A stretch of 64,000 nucleotides of DNA from contig JAVGVS010000005.1 in NCBI GenBank assembly GCA_032718565.1, forward strand, positions 352,501 through 416,500, given 5' to 3'. Under the pieces are notes generated by a model that saw only the letters and a list, made by a program, of their open reading frames with translations, was not told the DNA's origin and made no database searches. Shown piece by piece: positions 33,545-44,660 of this stretch. A program made the position numbers and the translations under genes. The DNA comes from Distichodus sexfasciatus (lineage: Eukaryota > Chordata > Actinopteri > Characiformes > Distichodontidae). Position 1 is the first letter of the stretch. Every line of letters begins with the position of its first letter.

Positions 33545-33733
33545 GTGATTTAAATGAGTGATTATTTCATCATCATTGTGAACACAGCACAGCACAGCAC
33601 ATAGCGCACCACAACAAAATATGACCTCAGCATTCCACCCAGCTTTTGGCAGCAACAGGGACGGTACCTTGCTCATGAGTACTTCAGTGGTACCTTTATC
33701 AGTCCGAACCGTTATGCTACCAACTGCCCCTGA
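33545..33733 (-). mobile_element. SINE family 2, minus strand
   Basis: The complement of the family tail (CATTGTGAACACAGCACAGC, GCACCACAACAAAATATGACC) is followed by GGTACCTTGCTCATGAGTAC, CAGTGGTACCTTTATCAGTC and the head GCTACCAACTGCCCC. Part of the middle is replaced. Confidence 0.8.
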
Positions 33734-33739
33734 TTATAA

Positions 33740-35215
33740 AATGAAATGCAACTGTGAAACTCTGTCAACACTTGCTGAAATTATGGCAAAGGTATTGTGT
33801 GTATAGGTTTCCACAATTAGCTGATCACTAAGATGATCGACGAGGAGACAATAGATAATTTACACATCATTCCGTTTTAATAAATTAAAAGTGGGTGCAT
33901 GGATTGTGATATTCTATTCCAGTTAAATAGGGAGAAACATACACAGTCAATCCATTATTTAAAAAACAACGCTGTCACATTATATTCAGAAGAAATACAT
34001 ATACGCCTTTTCTCTCCCCCTCATCATTTCCCGTGCTTCCCTTACACAAAATGTCAAGATCACATCAGTCAGGGCATAATGTCCAAAGAAAGCATAAAAT
34101 AAGCCTCCCAGTTCTCCACTGGCCTTTATTAAGGGCCAAACAAATAGCCAGGTCTGGTGCTAGCCTATCGGTCTCGGAGGGAAGCATGTAATGCATCTTC
34201 CTCTAACTGGCTTTCCTGGCGTGAACGGCAGCCGAAGCGCTCCATCACTCTGGGGTCCAGAGCTCCATGCTGAGCCCCTCTCCGGCCCCCTACGTCACTC
34301 GTAATTAGCATTAGGGCTGAGTAATGGCTGCAGCAGGAGAAAAGGAGAGCCAGATGAATCGCTGCCTGAACAACTTCACTACTTTCGGCAGCCACACAGC
34401 AAACCCACACACACACACACATACATAGGTACAACAACAGCTTTGCTCTTGATCAACTATATTAATATCAGTTACTGACATGCTTGTGAAGGATGTGTGT
34501 GGTCAAGGTGGAAGTTGTCATACAAAACACTCTTCATCATGAGCAAGAGAAAAAGGGTGTATGTCTTCGTTGACCATTGACAAAGGCATTGAAGCAAGCT
34601 GTACTATACACACACACACACACACACATCGAAGTCAGGATTTTTCCATTCTTTGCTCACCAGACACACTTGTATGATTGCTGTAATGGGGCCTCATTTT
34701 TTCATGAATTTGTTTAGATAGACATTTCAATAATAAAGTAGAATGGTAGAATACCTGTTAATCTTTTGAGAGATTGCCCTTCAAACTATATGAATTTTTC
34801 AACCCTTCTATAACTTTGTTCATGAATAATGCACATACATGAAACACATCAAAGTCAATGTCAAAGTCAAAGTAAACTTTATTGTCATCTCTGCTATATA
34901 CTGTACAAGTACACAAAGAGACGAGACGACGTGACTCCAGTTTTGACAGTGCAAACAACAAAGAACAAGGGACAAAGAGCAAAAAGGCAAATAGAACAAT
35001 CGTTATATAAACATGATATATAAAATAAACACTTTAAACTAGAAATGGAATATAAAATATAAACTTAAAGTTGTCTTTTACACTGAATGTGTATATGTTC
35101 TGTAACAGTTTCAATATGAAAAATTTTATAGAGTCTATTAAATGAAACAATATTGCTATAATCTAGAGAACTTACCCAATGTGGTCATCTAAATTGTGTT
35201 TTTATGCAATAAAAT
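33740..35215. other. Unique DNA with one candidate block and a LINE-like tail
   Basis: Positions 34100-34420 are complex and GC-richer, with TCGTAATTAGCATTAGGGC. Positions 34855-34985 (AGTAAACTTTATTGTCATCT, ACTGTACAAGTACACAAAG) resemble the 3' end of a fish LINE or SINE family. CA tracts lie at 34406-34421 and 34609-34628. No gene is seen. Confidence 0.35.
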
Positions 35216-35218
35216 ATT

Positions 35219-36037
35219 CAGTGGTGGGAAGAGTACTGAAAATATATAATCATGTACAATTACAATCACCTCTTTCAAAGATCCCATTTGAAAAAGTACT
35301 TTGTTAAGTTACTCAAATTACAAATGATGTTTCATTTTGGTATATTTCAACCACACAAATCATTGATAAACAACAAAAACAACATTTCCCCCATTTTTTA
35401 AATCAAGCAAATCATTTGCTTTTCATGTTTTAATGAAACAAGTCCTTGTGTTCTTGTCTGCCATACATTTGGAATAATATGTTAACAGTTCAAAGACATT
35501 TAATAATCAGTTGTTTTATTTTCTCATTCTACATACAGCTAAGTAGAAGACTATGAGTGGGTGTGTGAGAAAAAATCTATGTGAATGAGAGTGGGTGTAT
35601 GTGAGCAAATAAATGAGAGTGAAATAGTGACGGTCATTTTAAATCCGACCTGAAACGGCAGCAGTGTTGCAGCTTTGGGAACTACGTAGGTGTGTTCCAC
35701 AGCCTATGATTCCACTATGAGGGCACCTAGAGACAGAGACATGATCTAAACTGAACATTTTTCTCCTAATTTGGACTTTTGCCCCTGAGAATAGACTCAT
35801 TGTAATGAAGACATTATGAGAAATGTAAGTGAGTAAAAGGTAAATTATTGAATAAAATTAAATTTTAGAAAAAAAGGAATATGGAGGGATACGGAGGGTA
35901 TGTTTTGGAGTATGTGTAAACCTCAGTTATAATTGATTATGGTCTACCATTGAATTGATGCAGAATCGTCCACGTCTGCATCGCAATGCATCGATTATGC
36001 AATTAATTTTAACACCCCTAGTTACTTCCCAGCCCTG
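35219..36037. mobile_element. hAT-type element with 8-bp target duplication
   Basis: Left end CAGTGGTGGGAAGAGTA and right end TACTTCCCAGCCCTG form inverted CAGnGnTGGGAAG termini. The flanks AAAATATT (35211-35218) and AAAGTATT (36038-36045) match at 7 of 8 positions. The interior 35440-35790 is the reverse complement of the 30219 copy. Just inside the right end is AACACCCCTAG (36010-36020), the edge of another repeat, so a second element may be nested at about 35800-36020. Confidence 0.75.
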
Positions 36038-36779
36038 AAAGTATTCAAGATGTATTTTACTGTATTTCAGAGATCAGCTAATTACCTTCTGACAAAATGC
36101 ATATATTTTTTTTCGTTATAATAAGATATAGAATGCCCCGGCTTGCAAATTTAGATCTGTGAGAGAAACTGTGCCATGTGTAACAAATCTCCTCTATGAA
36201 GGCAGCGAAGTAAAAAACAACAACAATTGAGAACGAAAAATTGCTCATTAAAAAGATGATATCGGTTATGATATGATATAGGTTTGTCCTTTATATTTCC
36301 ACATAAAATGCATACATCAATGTGTAGCTCCGGGCCTTCTGAAAATTACAATGTAAAGCATGCATGTATAGCATATGTTATTCCAAAAAATAAAGGTACA
36401 GAAGAATTGTCAAAAATGTGCGAGCTCTTTAAAGGCTGAAATTAATGTTTTGCACAAACATGCGTGTAATGAAATTTGCACAAGAGTGCTCACATCTCAA
36501 ATGAGAAAACAGGTGCTTCTTGAGAATGGTTGGTAAACGAGGCTGATTGTTTGTACAGGTTATTTATGATGTTGTATAATCATAGTTTTATTGCTATGAC
36601 TACGCCAAGCCTATAAACTCAAAAATGCTGATGTGGATAACAATAAAAATCAGTGCTGTAGTTCTAGTCACAAAGTACCGAAGTCTATTTGCACATGATC
36701 TTTGTGCTGTGATGCGTCAAGAACATTTTAAAAACTTTTTTCAGTGTAATTTTTGTTAATACTTCATTTTAGTTGAATT

Positions 36780-36926
36780 TAAGTGAGTGATTTTTTGTCA
36801 TTGTGAACAAGGTTGCAAGGTTTCTCATGAGTACCTCAGCAGTACCTTTACGGGTCCGGGACTTGAACCTGCGAACTTCCGATCATGGGGCCAACTACCT
36901 AACCATTATACAGCCAACGGCCCCAT
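36780..36926 (-). mobile_element. SINE family 2, minus strand, internally deleted
   Basis: GTCATTGTGAACAAGG (tail) jumps to TCTCATGAGTACCTCAGCAG, GGGTCCGGGACTTGAACCTG, TCCGATCATGGGGCCAACTA and the head GCCAACGGCCCC. The middle of the element is missing. Confidence 0.75.
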
Positions 36927-37481
36927 TTCCATTTTAAATAATTTTAATCCAAACCCTTTAACTTAACACAAAGAGATCATGCTTTAGCTGTTGGTGTCCT
37001 AAGTAAAAGCGTCGGGGAATACTCAAAATGTTTTCATAATTAGCATGTGTTTCTATTTGCCGACACAAAAGACAGAAACTGAAAAATGTATCACAAAACC
37101 ACACAAACACACACACATGCTAGAGTGGGTGGTTTTAAACAGAGGTGGGAGAAAGTTGGCTGATTAAAAATCTCTGCCAAAATGTGTCTTCTCTGGTTTG
37201 AGGGAGGACAAAAGTTGCAAAAGTGGTGAAATAAACTTATAAAGGGCCATGACACGGAGTGAACACCGTCACCTGCAGGATGTGAAAGCGAACAAAGTTT
37301 CGCTCCACCAGTTAACTAACACTCAGCCTGTGTAAATACAGGAGCGGAGCAGCACACATTCCTCATCATAGCCGTGTAGCGGAAGCTGAGAAGTGCATGA
37401 TGGGAAAAACAGGTGTCAAGTCATGTATACATAATAAGCTGCCATAAGCAGCGGTTTGAAGCTGCAAGGGTAGGATGAGCA

Positions 37482-37622
37482 AACTGTGTGTGTGTTGTGG
37501 GGGTGGGTTTGGGGGGGTTGTGTGTGTGAGTGAGTGTGTGTGTGTGTGTGTGTGAGTGAGTGTGTGTGTGTGAGAGAATGCATGTGTATGAGAGAGAGAG
37601 GGAAGGAGAAGGAGAGAGAGGA
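37482..37622. repeat. Compound TG/GA microsatellite
   Basis: TG-rich DNA with TGAG interruptions (37482-37575) followed by GA-rich DNA (37590-37622). It creates His/Thr-rich frames on the minus strand, including a 167-codon one, which are not genes. Confidence 0.9.
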
Positions 37623-37724
37623 GACAGAGTTTGCCACCATCAGGATCTGTTATTTGCCTTGCATAATACACAGCGACCTGCTGAAAACCTGTGCAATCCA
37701 CCTCTTCACCTACCCCGACACATA

Positions 37725-38130
37725 TTAATGTGGGGCTGCACGATATTGGCAAACACTGATATTGCAATAAGCATTTTCTGCAATATATACTGCAGTATGA
37801 AAATGAAATTATCATATTGTTTGAATATCTATTTTGGACAGAACATATTTTTTGGGAAAGGTCGGCCATATTCTATAAGGGAGGGAATCTGTATAGGCAA
37901 TAAAAATGGTGAAAAACGTAGTGAACAATATTTGTCTGGAGTCTGACCCACTTTTTCTTATGCTTTAATTAGAGATGGCACCAGTCCGAGATGTGGATCG
38001 GATATTGGTCTGATAATGACTTAAATAGCTGGATTGAGTATTGGTGGCATTGGGCCGATCTATAAATACGCACACACTCAACTCGTTATGCATGGGAGGT
38101 GGCACTGCGGTAAAGCTGGTTTATTGTTCA
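37725..38130. repeat. Two old DNA-transposon ends
   Basis: GGGGCTGCACGATATTGGCA and CAATATATACTGCAGTATG (37730-37800) resemble a hAT-like left end common in teleosts. GGCACCAGTCCGAGATGTGG and TAAATAGCTGGATTGAGTAT (37975-38045) resemble a second such repeat. Right ends are not clear. Confidence 0.45.
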
Positions 38131-38644
38131 ACATTTACACTAAGTCATACATACTGATGTGTCAATGAGCAGAACAAGCAACGCAACACACTACAATCTC
38201 AAAAGCAAATCAGGGGATTATACTGTTTCATTTCCTTACCAACACCAGCTCTCGCTCGCAATATCTGTTCCTGATGATGACGCCACAGGATTTGGGATGT
38301 CACAAAGTTACAGAACTGTGTTTAAACAAATAATTTTTTAGATGTTATATTAATAATAAATAATTTAGTACATACATATGGGTGTGTAATTATTACATTG
38401 TATTAGTTGGGTAAACAGCATTTAGGTCAAGTATTTCCTTAAGTATAACAGAATAATCTCAGTTATATATTCAGCCATTTTTTTAAGCATTGTTTTCTGC
38501 TTTTTATTTTAAAAAGACTCAGATAATGTATCAGATTTCTGTTGTATCGGCATCATATCTGACATTGAAAAGTGGTATTGTGCCATGTCTAGCTTTAATC
38601 ACACTCACACTTACATTAGCGTACAGAATGTTCTATCACACACT

Positions 38645-38830
38645 TCTCTTGCAGATTAGTCAGAAAATGAGAAGCGGTCGTGTTTCCCTTTTGTTTCAAG
38701 CAACAAAAAAAGTTGTAGCATGATGTGTTTGTTTTCATTCCTCTTACTCGAGCTTGTCCGTCCCATTACATGATGATGATAATGATGATGATGAAGATGC
38801 TAAAACTATATATTTTGCAGCCACGCATTG
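38645..38830 (+). repeat. Dispersed repeat, paired with 29385-29560
   Basis: CTTGCAGATTAGTCAGAAAA, CAAGCAACAAAAAAAGTTG and TAGCATGATGTGTTTG match the earlier copy in order. A (GAT)n-like tract follows at 38769-38799. Confidence 0.65.
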
Positions 38831-39402
38831 GATAATCTATATATGATAAGAATGAGAACCATTTCGGAATGAAAACTTTATCCCCCCAAAAGCCTGCAGA
38901 GATCTCAGCTGTGTGTGGATGGCATTAAGTGGGACAGTGTTATAAAGTGTCACCTCGCTCCAGCAGCAAGGGGTCAAGGGGTTTGTTTCCCGGAGGCACT
39001 GAACAAGAGAGCTGTGTGTGTGTGTGCAGGTGGGGTCCCGGGCTGTCTGCTCCGCTACTGAGCAGTGAGACACAAAGCTGGTGGAAAAAGGAAATTTATC
39101 AATGCAACAGAAACCCCGAGAGGATTAGAGGATAAACAAATGGAGTATGAGCAATCACGCTTTATCACCCTACAGAGCATTCTACTGAGAGGACTAGAGA
39201 GTGAGAGAGAGAGGGCCCAAGTGACAGTGTGCATGTATAAATGACACTATGTGAAAGTGTGTGTGTGTGTTAGACTGAGTGTTGCGTCTCTCAGATGTGT
39301 CACGTATAGATGAGACGGTTCACATGTTAAACACTGTGTTTGAATAAGAAAACAAGGCCCTGAGCCATGCAGAACACATGCAGGATTATTAAACTCTCTC
39401 TC

Positions 39403-39428
39403 TCACACACACACACACACACGCACAC
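39403..39428. repeat. (CA)n microsatellite
   Basis: A CT-rich start followed by a CA run. Confidence 0.85.
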
Positions 39429-39654
39429 AGCATATTGTTTTTGTAATACCGCCCACCTACTGTATAACCAGTCCCGCATGCTCTTATTTGTATATAATAA
39501 ATAAAAATACTTTTTTCCAGACAGAGGGAGTACAGCAAATTTTGTGTCAGTCATTATTAAACACACTCAAGACACGCAGACACAAACCTACATACAGACT
39601 AACTGCCCTCCATAAATGTAAAGTCAACATGAGCGATTATTTATCATGGTCAAC

Positions 39655-39822
39655 ATACCACAGCACAGCACACAGTGCACCACAACGAAATACGACCTCT
39701 GGATTTGACCTATCCGTGAAGGAGCAGTGGGCAGCTGACACTGACCTTGCTCATGAGTACCTCAGTGGTACCTTTGGATTACGGGACGAAAGTCCTAAAC
39801 GCTACACTAGCAACTGACATAT
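39655..39822 (-). mobile_element. SINE family 2, minus strand
   Basis: CACAGCACAGCACACAGTGC, ACAACGAAATACGACCTCTG, GGAGCAGTGGGCAGCTGACA, TTGCTCATGAGTACCTCAG and a degraded head (CGCTACACTAGCAACTG) identify it. Confidence 0.8.
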
Positions 39823-40099
39823 GATGTGATGTCACATGGCCATGTCAGAGGCCTGTGACACATCTATATTCCATTGTTATATATGTATGAAATACAAACA
39901 TACAAACTAAAGTAATGGCACTAGTTTACTTTTCTCCCCAACATGAGTTCAGTTCGCCAATCCTACAGATGACACTGTTGAAATCTGCCCATATAGACCT
40001 CTTTCATGTGAGAATGAAGGAAATGCGGTCAGTAACGCGTACATATGCATTACATTTAGTAAGCTACATTTGATTTAGTGTGATTTTTTTTGTTTATCT

Positions 40100-40260
40100 A
40101 CCACAATCAAATGGGAAAAGTAACTCAAAAATTTAATTGTGATTGTTTATGAATCGTGAATTGCTTTTGAATCAAATCATGAGCCCAAGAATCGGAATCG
40201 AAAAGCCAGATCTGAAAAGATATGATTTTTAAATCATGTACTCATAATTAATACAATATT
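40100..40260. repeat. Old DNA-transposon fragment
   Basis: GAATCAAATCATGAGCCCAA and GAATCGGAATCGAAAAGCC resemble the terminal region of a common teleost repeat built from GAATC words. No second end is seen. Confidence 0.4.
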
Positions 40261-40306
40261 TACAGGTATACTGGGTATATCTAAGAAAATATAGGAATCT
40301 CTCTCT

Positions 40307-40308
40307 TA

Positions 40309-40384
<76 letters not shown>
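40307..40384. repeat. (TA)n microsatellite
   Basis: About 38 TA units, perfect apart from one G near the start. Such tracts extrude cruciforms readily and vary strongly in length. Confidence 0.95.
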
Positions 40385-40386
<2 letters not shown>

Positions 40387-40639
40387 CGGGAAAACACTCA
40401 GTAAATATAATTTGTCAATTCTCCAATTTAATTATTCTTGCTATGAACTGTGCTATATGTAGACATTATTAGATTTTCTAATTAACAGTGAACATGTTTA
40501 ATTATGAATCTACAAGCACACAATGAAAATTACAGTGTGCTGCAGCAAACACAAAGTTATTTAGTTCACTAAGTCTTTCTAATTATTTAAACACAAAGCA
40601 CATCAACCTCAAACTTTATATATAGACATCTCTTTTACT

Positions 40640-41180
40640 TGATGTAATATTGTATAAACCCCCCGTTCCTGAATGATGCATATTGAACAGCCATTCACAC
40701 CATCCGTCCTTGGAAAGACTTTCTCCGGCTCAGCGAGATGTAGCCACTGCAAAGTCAGTATGCGGCGAGTATGAATAATGCTAATTAGCATAAGCCTCTC
40801 ATAAGTCCGTAATAAATAGAGCAAAATTACAAATGTGAGATCAGAGTGATTGTTCTACTTGTGCGATACAATAAGCATGAATATAAAGAAATACTTTGTA
40901 CTCTCTATTTGCAAACAAGATCAAAGCAGTGAAGCAATGGCCAGAACGTCCAGCGTCTCTTTAACTAGCTCCCTTCAGCCAAACCACACAGTAATTACCG
41001 GGTATGAAAACCTCGCTCCTCTTTGTGTCTGTAATTAATTAGGCAAGCATCCGCCTTTACAACATGGTTACTTATTGTACAAACAGACTCTGACAGCTGA
41101 TAAGCTCGGTTAAAGAACTTTACTGAGGGAGTCGAATCAGCAGTGGCGCGTAATCGGAGACGCTTTATACGACTCACCTG
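40640..41180. promoter_or_regulatory. Candidate enhancer with a palindromic POU/homeodomain site
   Basis: This unique block contains the perfect 14-bp palindrome ATGCTAATTAGCAT at 40778-40791, two inverted octamer-like ATGCTAAT half-sites overlapping on a TAATTA homeodomain core. GTAATTAATTAGG lies at 41031-41043. There is no coding frame of note. Function is inferred from motif content only. Confidence 0.4.
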
Positions 41181-41427
41181 TCAAGTGTACCTATTCACAT
41201 GCAAACACTGACTGAATAGACATAAAACAGCAGCAAAAAAAAGAAAGACAAGGGAGGGCGTCCACAGCAGATAAATTCTGCTTTACAACAAGCACAGTGA
41301 CTCAAAACCAAAAGCTCATGTAGATAAACAAACCTGATGAGGAGGAAGATTGAACAAAAGAAGGCATCTGAAGGAAAGTAATTGGATAAGTAACTTGGGA
41401 TAAGCCCTGGCGTCGCCAAGTCTAGAA

Positions 41428-41449
41428 TCTCTCTCTCTCTCTCTCTCTA

Positions 41450-41484
<35 letters not shown>
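41428..41484. repeat. Compound (CT)n(CA)n microsatellite
   Basis: Two CT runs split by one TACT, then a CA run. Confidence 0.9.
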
Positions 41485-41485
<1 letters not shown>

Positions 41486-42689
41486 AACATAAACATGAGA
41501 AAGAACTGGCAAAAGCTGAATACACATTTAGACACATTCTTATAAAAGCAGTCAGGACACTATCTATTTGGCTTAATCAGTCTGAGCAGATGATGCTTCT
41601 AAGTGTAAAATATATTCTTGAAAAGAAGAAATGAATATGAAATACTCTAGTTTTCTGAGGTTTTCATTCATTGAAATAAAGCATATAACTGATAATTTCC
41701 TGCCTTTTATTAAATACATTCTCCCATAAAAACAGTCGGGATAAACTGCCACATTTCTTCTGATTGTAGTTTTTTTTTCATTTCTTTTCTCATGAGTTGG
41801 GCCCAAAACTCCATCTCAGTACATAATTTGTGCCATTCTGGAGACTGTAACAAAAGCACCTGTCTACACTCCTGGTTATTTATTAAAAAAAAATTATATT
41901 GTCTATCTGTGATTTAATCATGCATTATAGCTCTTAAGCCTTGTCAGACAGTCTAGTTTGCATTTTAGCATCAAAAACTAATTTAACTCAGTAATACAAT
42001 TTAAAAACTATTAATGAAAATATTTGTATTTAAATATCACAGTAATTATTAGAAAATATTACAACATGCACCGCATTTTATGTTCTGCCTCCTCTGTATC
42101 TCCTCTTTGAATGAGGAGGATTTTCTTAAAAAATTCTGTCTCCCAGAAATAACTAGCATTCCATAATTCACTGTCTAGCAAAGACAGCTGACACAGACTT
42201 TCAGTTTCTGTATGCACTTCCTTCTCTACTTTCAACATTTACAGTGTGGAAAACTTTTCAGATAGCCCTTCAGTTTTTAATCAAAATGGTCTCATCATTT
42301 CGCTTAGTGCTGCGATCACAAGGAACCATTTATTAAAGCAAAATCTGTAAAAGTAGCAATTTTTATTCCTAATGATAATAAACTTTGAAATATAATCATA
42401 TTTATTTGTATCAATTTTAGTGACTGTAATGTTTCATGTGTTCATGTGGCATGATGCAATGGACCTGCGGAAACATACTACAGAAATCGTAAAGCTACCT
42501 TCCTTAACACAAACCACATTACACATGCATTATGTCACAAAAGGCACAAACAGTCCAGCTACCATTTCTGACCATACATATGTCAGAGACTGCAGAATAT
42601 TTATTGAATTTGTAACATATGTAACAGAGGTAACTGATGGATAGAATAATAACCTGATCTAATAGAACGAGAGATACAATGCATAAATA

Positions 42690-43233
42690 CACTACCAGTC
42701 AAAAGTCTGGACACACCTTCCCATTCAATGTTTCTTCTTTATTTTCATTACTATTTACATTGTAGATTCTCACTAAAGGCATCAAAACTGTGAATGAACT
42801 GTGTAAGAACTGTTTTGACCAGAAGGAGAGTGATGGAGTGCTGCTGCGCCAGATAGCTGGCCTCCACAGTCACCCTGACCAAACCTAATCGAGATGAGAT
42901 GGACCGCAGAGTGAAGTCAAAAGGGCCAACAAGTGCTCAGCATCTCTGGGAACTCCTTCAAGACTGTTGAAAACCATTTCAGGTGACTACCTCATGAAGC
43001 TCATGAGAATGCCAGAGTGTGCAAAGCAGTGACCAGCGAAGGTGGTTATTTTCAAGATCTAAATATAAAACATGTTTTGGGTTGTTCTACTTTTTGTTTT
43101 ACTACATAATTCCATGTGAAACACATTCCTTAGTTTTGATGCCTTCGGTAAAGTCTCTACTAGCGTAAATAGTCATGATAATAAAATAAAAACGATGAAT
43201 GAGAAAAAATGTCCATCAACTTGACTGTTAGTG
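42690..43233 (+). mobile_element. Tc1-like MITE with transposase C-terminal remnant
   Basis: The left end (TA)CACTACCAGTCAAAAGTC leads into GGACACACCTTCCCATTCAA, a well-known Tc1-like terminus. The right end CAACTTGACTGTTAGTG is its inverted, mutated copy, followed by TG where TA is expected. The interior 42815-43045 is a decayed transposase 3' region: EMRWTAE is followed by a stop, then SQKGQQVLSISGN in the same frame. The catalytic core is gone, so this is an internally deleted, dead element. Confidence 0.8.
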
Positions 43234-43489
43234 TGAACCATATTTAAATACATACAATAGACACAGAGAGAGACAGACTGTGATACATCACACTTTTAAA
43301 AAACAAAACCCTTATTCATTATAAAGCTCTATGTATTCTTAATGCTAATTTGCACTAACAAACAAGGATGATCACATATCATTTCACACTAACAGGAGCA
43401 GAAATCAGCACTATTTAGTGGAAATTATCATTAGAAATCCATTTGAAAAACAAGTGTCCGTTCATTCTTGGCTCTTTTATTGCAGTGCT

Positions 43490-43610
43490 CTAAGTGACTA
43501 AAGCCTTAAAACTACCATTTGGGCTCCTGAGCAAAACCCTCCAAGTCCCTTCAGGGAAATTGTGTCTGTAATTCTGTAAATAGAAAATGTAAGTGTGCCT
43601 GATAAATGTA
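43490..43610 (+). mobile_element. SINE family 3 fragment
   Basis: GGGCTCCTGAGCAAAACCCT and CAGGGAAATTGTGTCTGTAA followed by CCTGATAAATGTAAATAT match the body and tail of family 3 loosely. Confidence 0.45.
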
Positions 43611-43921
43611 AATATATGTAGGATGTGTATGTAGGATGTGATACAAAATGATGACTCAAGCCTAAATGCAAAGCCACTCCATTCAGCACTGATGTGACAG
43701 CAGTTGTTTTCTATCAGTTCACTCACCAGAGATTTAAAAAGAGAATGTAAAAGAAAAAATATGTTCAATCTCGCCTGATTAACTTTTGGTTTTGCAAGTG
43801 TAATAAGTCTTCTCAATTGGACTAGCATTTTTCTTATTAGCATAAGTGACCAATGCTTTTAATTGACCAGTGCTTTTGTGCAAATGCTTTTAAGTGAGAA
43901 GTGTTCTTGCTGCAGATACTA

Positions 43922-44660
43922 GTGATGGGAATTTCGGCTCTTTTAAGAGAGCCAGCTCTTATCAGTCGGCTCACAAAAAGCCCGGCTCTTTCGGCTTCCA
44001 AGTGGCTCCTCAGATTTTTTGTTGCTTAAAATTAATTTGTTGATGTACGGTGGCGGAGTTAGTGCTGCTGCCTCACAGCAAAAAGGTCCCGGGTTCAAGC
44101 CTAGGGTCGGCCACAGGGCCTTTCTATGTGGAGTTTGCATGCTTACCCCGTGTTCGCGTGGGTTTCCTCCGGGTGCTCCGGTTTCCTCCAGATCCAATGC
44201 ATGCAATATAGGTTAATTGGGGACTCTAAATTGGCCCCGTAAGGTGTGAATGTAGAGTGTGATTGTGGAGTGTGTGTGTGCCCTGCGGTGTGTTGGCACC
44301 TGCTTGGGGTTGTTCCCCGATCTTCATGGGATAGGCTCCCCAGTTGGGATGGTGGTTTTTGGATCATGAATGAATAGTGCAAATTAATTTATTATCAAAA
44401 AATATGTGTAAAATTAATTACAAATTAAAATTAATGTACAAAACATACTTTATATCAAATGTTTATTATTTATATGACTTATTATACTCAACATGGAACA
44501 GAGTGCTGCAAAAATATATTTTAAGAACACAAAATAAATATACATCTTGAATTTGACAAAAAGATCTTTTTTCTGATTTTGCTGTCTTTTTTTCTCAGTT
44601 CTTCAATAGATCTTGTCTTTCACCAGGGCCGAGGTCATGGATTTTGGGCTTGAAAAGATT
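43922..44660. mobile_element. Old DNA transposon split by a SINE
   Basis: GTGATGGGAATTTCGGCTCT and TCGGCTTCCAAGTGGCTCC are words of a teleost repeat I recognise but cannot name. The SINE at 44045-44380 interrupts it. AT-rich sequence continues to about 44660. The right edge is uncertain. Confidence 0.4.
44045..44380 (+). mobile_element. SINE family 1, full length
   Basis: A tRNA-like head (GTACGGTGGCGGAGTTAGTG, CCGGGTTCAAGCC) is followed by GGAGTTTGCATGCTTACCCC, GGGTTTCCTCCGGGTGCTCC, TTAATTGGGGACTCTAAATT, CCCTGCGGTGTGTTGGCACC and a GAATGAATAG tail. It defines the 3' half seen alone at 59375-59455. Confidence 0.8.

Noticed and set aside
37366..37869. 167-codon minus-strand open frame
   Set aside because: The core is a His/Thr repeat from the TG tract and overlapping frames exist; no domain.
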